DNA from: Pseudomonas bijieensis
GTDB taxonomy: Bacteria; Pseudomonadota; Gammaproteobacteria; Pseudomonadales; Pseudomonadaceae
Direction: 5' to 3'
DNA length: 64,000 nt
Assembly (NCBI RefSeq): GCF_013347965.1
Contig: NZ_CP048810.1
Coordinates: forward strand, 2,046,001 to 2,110,000
In this document: piece by piece, positions 61,218 to 64,000 of the stretch
Layout of the letters: every line of letters starts with the position of its first letter
Numbering within the stretch: position 1 is the first letter of the stretch
Notes under the pieces: model-generated
The model's database searches: none
What the model was told of the DNA's origin: nothing
What the model saw: the letters and a program-made list of their open reading frames with translations, nothing else
Position numbers and translations under genes: made by a program

Positions 61218-62063
61218 TTAGCGCTTCTGGGTCAGCGCCCGGCGCTCGAATTCGACGATACGCTGGCGGTAGTGTTCGATGGTCTGGGCGGTCAGCACGC
61301 TGCGCTGGTCGTCCTTCAACTCGCCATTGAGCTCCTGGGACAGCTTGCGCGCCGCGGCCACCATCACGTCGAAGGCTTGCTTGGGATGGCGTGGGCCTGG
61401 CAGGCCGAGGAAGAAGCTGACGGCTGGGGTACTGAAATGGTCGATGTCGTCCAGGTCGAACACGCCTGGCTTGACCGCGTTGGCCATGGAGAACAACACC
61501 TCGCCATTGCCGGCCATGCTCTCGTGACGGTGGAAAATGTCCATCTCGCCGAAACGCAAGCCACTTTCCAGGATGTTCTGCAACAACGCCGGCCCCTTGA
61601 AGCCAGCCGGGTCGCGGCAGATCACGCTGATCACCAGCACTTCCTCAGCCTGGGCCTGGTCTTTGTCGGCGCTCGATGCCTTGTTCTCGTCCGGGAAATC
61701 GTTGTCGCGACTGCTGAAGCTCGGGCCACCATCCAGGTCGAGATTCAGGTTCAAATCCCCCTGGGACGGCTCGCTGTTGCGCTTGCCGCGCTTGGAACCC
61801 GACTCCCGCGGCTCACGTGCAGGCGCGCTCATCGACGGCAGGTCGTGCTCGTCCAGCTGTGGCTCCTTGTGGGTGTCCAGCACCCGGGGCGGGCCCAGCA
61901 GCTCGGCGTTGTCATCCTCATCGGGCAGGTTCGACAGGCTGCGATCCAGGCGAAACTTCAGTTTCCCCTTGCCGCCGCGCATGCGACGCCAGCCGTCGAA
62001 AAGAATACCGGCAATGACAATGATGCCGATGACGATCAGCCACTCGCGCAGACCGATTTCCAT
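61218..62063 (-). CDS. zipA: Cell-division protein ZipA
   Basis: The 281-residue division protein anchors FtsZ to the inner membrane. One N-terminal membrane span ([20 protein letters not shown]) is followed by a charged, flexible linker and the C-terminal ZipA domain ([30 protein letters not shown] context, [18 protein letters not shown]). GAGG lies before the ATG. It is downstream of smc, the usual Pseudomonas arrangement. Confidence 0.94.
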   Translation of the reverse strand: MEIGLREWLIVIGIIVIAGILFDGWRRMRGGKGKLKFRLDRSLSNLPDEDDNAELLGPPRVLDTHKEPQLDEHDLPSMSAPAREPRESGSKRGKRNSEPSQGDLNLNLDLDGGPSFSSRDNDFPDENKASSADKDQAQAEEVLVISVICRDPAGFKGPALLQNILESGLRFGEMDIFHRHESMAGNGEVLFSMANAVKPGVFDLDDIDHFSTPAVSFFLGLPGPRHPKQAFDVMVAAARKLSQELNGELKDDQRSVLTAQTIEHYRQRIVEFERRALTQKR

Positions 62064-62321
62064 GTAATCCCGTGCCTCTATAAAAATGCTGAAAAATAAG
62101 GGGTTTAGCTATTTGCAAACCGCTTTAAAACGTGGCGCCAACTCTATGTTCTGAATGGCGTTTTGCCCACGCACACGAAAAATTGACATTAAACTAGCAC
62201 GACCAAAGATAACTTTACACCGTCTGTCGCACAGGCTCGTGCCCAAACTGTGAATTGAACAACAGGCACAAGGGTAAAAAATACCTACATCGTTCCCGGT
62301 AAATGCCCTACAGCCCGTGCT
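62064..62321. other. Spacer between smc and zipA
   Basis: 258 bp without a gene. A TTGACA (62184-62189, plus strand) with no matching gene downstream on that strand is visible; a zipA promoter probably lies here but I cannot define it. Confidence 0.45.
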
Positions 62322-64000
62322 TCAGGCATCCACCATTGCCATGGCCTCCTCCACATCCACCGCCACCAGCCGCGAACAGCCTGGCTCATGCATCGTCACG
62401 CCCATCAGCTGATCGGCCATTTCCATGGCGATCTTGTTGTGGGTGATGTAGATGAATTGCACCGTTTCGGACATCTCCTTCACCAGCCGTGCGTAACGGC
62501 CTACGTTAGCGTCATCCAACGGTGCATCGACTTCGTCGAGCATGCAGAACGGCGCCGGGTTCAATTTGAAGATGGCAAATACCAGGGCCAATGCGGTCAG
62601 CGCCTTCTCGCCACCGGAGAGCAAATGGATGGTGCTGTTCTTCTTGCCAGGAGGACGCGCCATGATGGTCACCCCTGTATCGAGTAAATCTTCGCCCGTC
62701 AGTTCCAAGTAGGCGCTGCCTCCACCGAAAACTTTTGGGAAAAGTGCCTGCAAACCGCCGTTGATCTGATCAAAGGTATCCTTGAAGCGGTTGCGGGTTT
62801 CCTTGTCGATCTTGCGAATGACGTTTTCCAGGGTCTCCAGCGCCTCGACCAGATCGTCGTTCTGGGCATCCAGGTAGCGCTTGCGCTCGGACTGTTGCTG
62901 GTATTCGTCGATGGCCGCCAGGTTGATCGCCCCCAGGCGCTGGATGCGCTGGGCAATGCGCTCCAGTTCCTCCTCGGCTTCCTTTTCGTTCGCCCCGGCC
63001 ACCAGGGTGGCGAGTACGCCATCAAGGTCGTAGCCGTCTTCCAGCAATTGGTCCTGCAAGGCTTTGCGCCGCACCGTCAGCGCCTGCCATTCCATGCGCT
63101 GCTGCTCCATCTGGCCGCGGATCAGTTGCGATTGCTGCTCGGCCTGGCTGCGGCGCTTCTCGGCGTCGCGCAGTTCGCGGTCGGCGTCCTCCAGAGCGAT
63201 CTGCGCCGTCTTGAGCTCCTCGTCGACGCTCATGCGCTTGTCGAGCAACTCTTCGAGCTTGAGACGCAGCTCTTCCAGCGGCGCTTCGCCCTCTTCCAGA
63301 TTGAGGCTCAACTGCTCGCGCTTTTCAGTAAGACGCTCGGACTGCATTTCCAGCCGCTCCAAAGCCTGGCGCGTGGAATCGTGCTGGGCCTTGAGCGAGC
63401 CCAGCCGCACCGCCAACTGATGGGCATGATCCTTGTGCTGGCGTGCTTCCTGACGTACCCGGTCAAGGCGTTCGCGCAGGCTGTCGCGCTGGGCCAGCAG
63501 CAGTTCGCGCTGTTCGGTGTCCAGGGCCATGGCATCGAGGGCTTCCTGCAATTGCAGGCGCGCCTCGCCGATCTGTTCGTGTTCCAGCGCCCGCTGCTCG
63601 CCCAACTCGGCAATTTCTTCTTCGAGACGGGTGCGGCGCAGCGCCAGCTGTTCGACCTTGGCCTTGCCAGCCGACAACTGCGCCTTGAGCTCGCCTTGCT
63701 GGCGCGCTTCGTCCTGCAACAGCCGCCGCAAGTGTTCGCGGCCGTTCTCCTGTTGACGCTGTTGCGCCCGCAGGTTCTGCAATTCGGTTTCCAGGGCTTC
63801 GACGCTGGCCTCGCGCTCTTCGCGCTCGGCACTCAGGTGTTGGATTTCCTGGCCGCGGGCGAGCATGCCGCTCTCGGCTTCGCTGGCCCGGCGCACCCGC
63901 AGGAAATGCCGACCAACCCAGTACCCGTCGCGGCTGATCAGGCTTTCACCAACGGCCAGTTGCCCGCGCAAAGCCAAGGCCTGTTCAAGACTGTCCACCG
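62322..64000 (-). CDS. smc: Chromosome segregation protein SMC, C-terminal part (5' truncated by window)
   Basis: The frame is open to the window edge; about 560 residues are visible. Most is Glu/Gln/Arg/Leu-rich coiled coil, ending in the C-terminal ATPase half with the signature [15 protein letters not shown] and Walker [17 protein letters not shown]. The segment [14 protein letters not shown] near the window edge belongs to the hinge-proximal region. SMC organises and condenses the chromosome with ScpAB. The stop is 258 bp before zipA. Confidence 0.95.
   Translation of the reverse strand, partial: VDSLEQALALRGQLAVGESLISRDGYWVGRHFLRVRRASEAESGMLARGQEIQHLSAEREEREASVEALETELQNLRAQQRQQENGREHLRRLLQDEARQQGELKAQLSAGKAKVEQLALRRTRLEEEIAELGEQRALEHEQIGEARLQLQEALDAMALDTEQRELLLAQRDSLRERLDRVRQEARQHKDHAHQLAVRLGSLKAQHDSTRQALERLEMQSERLTEKREQLSLNLEEGEAPLEELRLKLEELLDKRMSVDEELKTAQIALEDADRELRDAEKRRSQAEQQSQLIRGQMEQQRMEWQALTVRRKALQDQLLEDGYDLDGVLATLVAGANEKEAEEELERIAQRIQRLGAINLAAIDEYQQQSERKRYLDAQNDDLVEALETLENVIRKIDKETRNRFKDTFDQINGGLQALFPKVFGGGSAYLELTGEDLLDTGVTIMARPPGKKNSTIHLLSGGEKALTALALVFAIFKLNPAPFCMLDEVDAPLDDANVGRYARLVKEMSETVQFIYITHNKIAMEMADQLMGVTMHEPGCSRLVAVDVEEAMAMVDA

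Overview
The window is a piece of a Pseudomonas chromosome, most likely from the P. fluorescens group. The DNA is GC-rich. The gene order nagZ–psrA–lexA–sulA–topA–fadBA, the tandem cbb3 oxidase operons followed by ccoGHIS–hemN–anr, and dnaX–4.5S RNA–ligA–zipA–smc are all Pseudomonas hallmarks recalled from known genomes. The spacers carry many inverted REP pairs of the type common in fluorescent pseudomonads. No search was run, so the species assignment is inference.

Layout. 1–8.1 kb: the end of a SNF2-type helicase gene, then nagZ, psrA and lexA (divergent, sharing a control region with clear PsrA and LexA sites), sulA, two small conserved genes, and topA, which is interrupted by an in-frame amber codon. 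8.2–12.4 kb: a DUF1653 gene and the fadBA beta-oxidation operon; a factor-independent terminator with no gene in front of it suggests a small RNA. 12.4–19.7 kb: a membrane protein, a universal stress protein, the ABC-F protein Uup, a soluble lytic transglycosylase and an MsbA-like ABC exporter. 19.8–28.4 kb: a small conserved protein, pdxB, a MATE exporter, tusA, rlmM, acnA and a CPBP protease. 28.5–46.9 kb is a respiration and oxygen-sensing block: aer, a hydrolase, two complete ccoNOQP operons, an antitoxin–PIN toxin pair, ccoG, ccoH, ccoI, ccoS, a SafE-like membrane protein, hemN and anr. Anr-type boxes precede several of these genes, so the regulator at the end of the block probably controls much of it. 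47–52.1 kb: apt (frameshifted), recR, an NADP-dependent oxidoreductase, ybaB and dnaX. 52.2–57.2 kb is more variable: a periplasmic binding protein, a PAS-GGDEF-EAL protein, an XRE regulator, a lipoprotein, the 4.5S RNA and a low-GC orphan ORF. 57.3–64 kb: a zinc peptidase, ligA, zipA and the 3' part of smc.

How the parts work together. PsrA probably senses fatty acids and represses itself and fadBA. LexA controls lexA–sulA. CcoG, CcoH, CcoI and CcoS assemble and supply copper to the two cbb3 oxidases, and HemN provides oxygen-independent haem synthesis under Anr control. The points most worth checking are the nonsense codon in topA and the one-base insertion in apt, both in core genes. Others are a possible small RNA next to fadB, a REP unit that supplies the C-terminus of RlmM, a c-di-GMP protein whose EAL domain has lost catalytic residues, and a toxin–antitoxin pair lodged in the cbb3 locus. 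I did not find a convincing wholly new multi-gene system.
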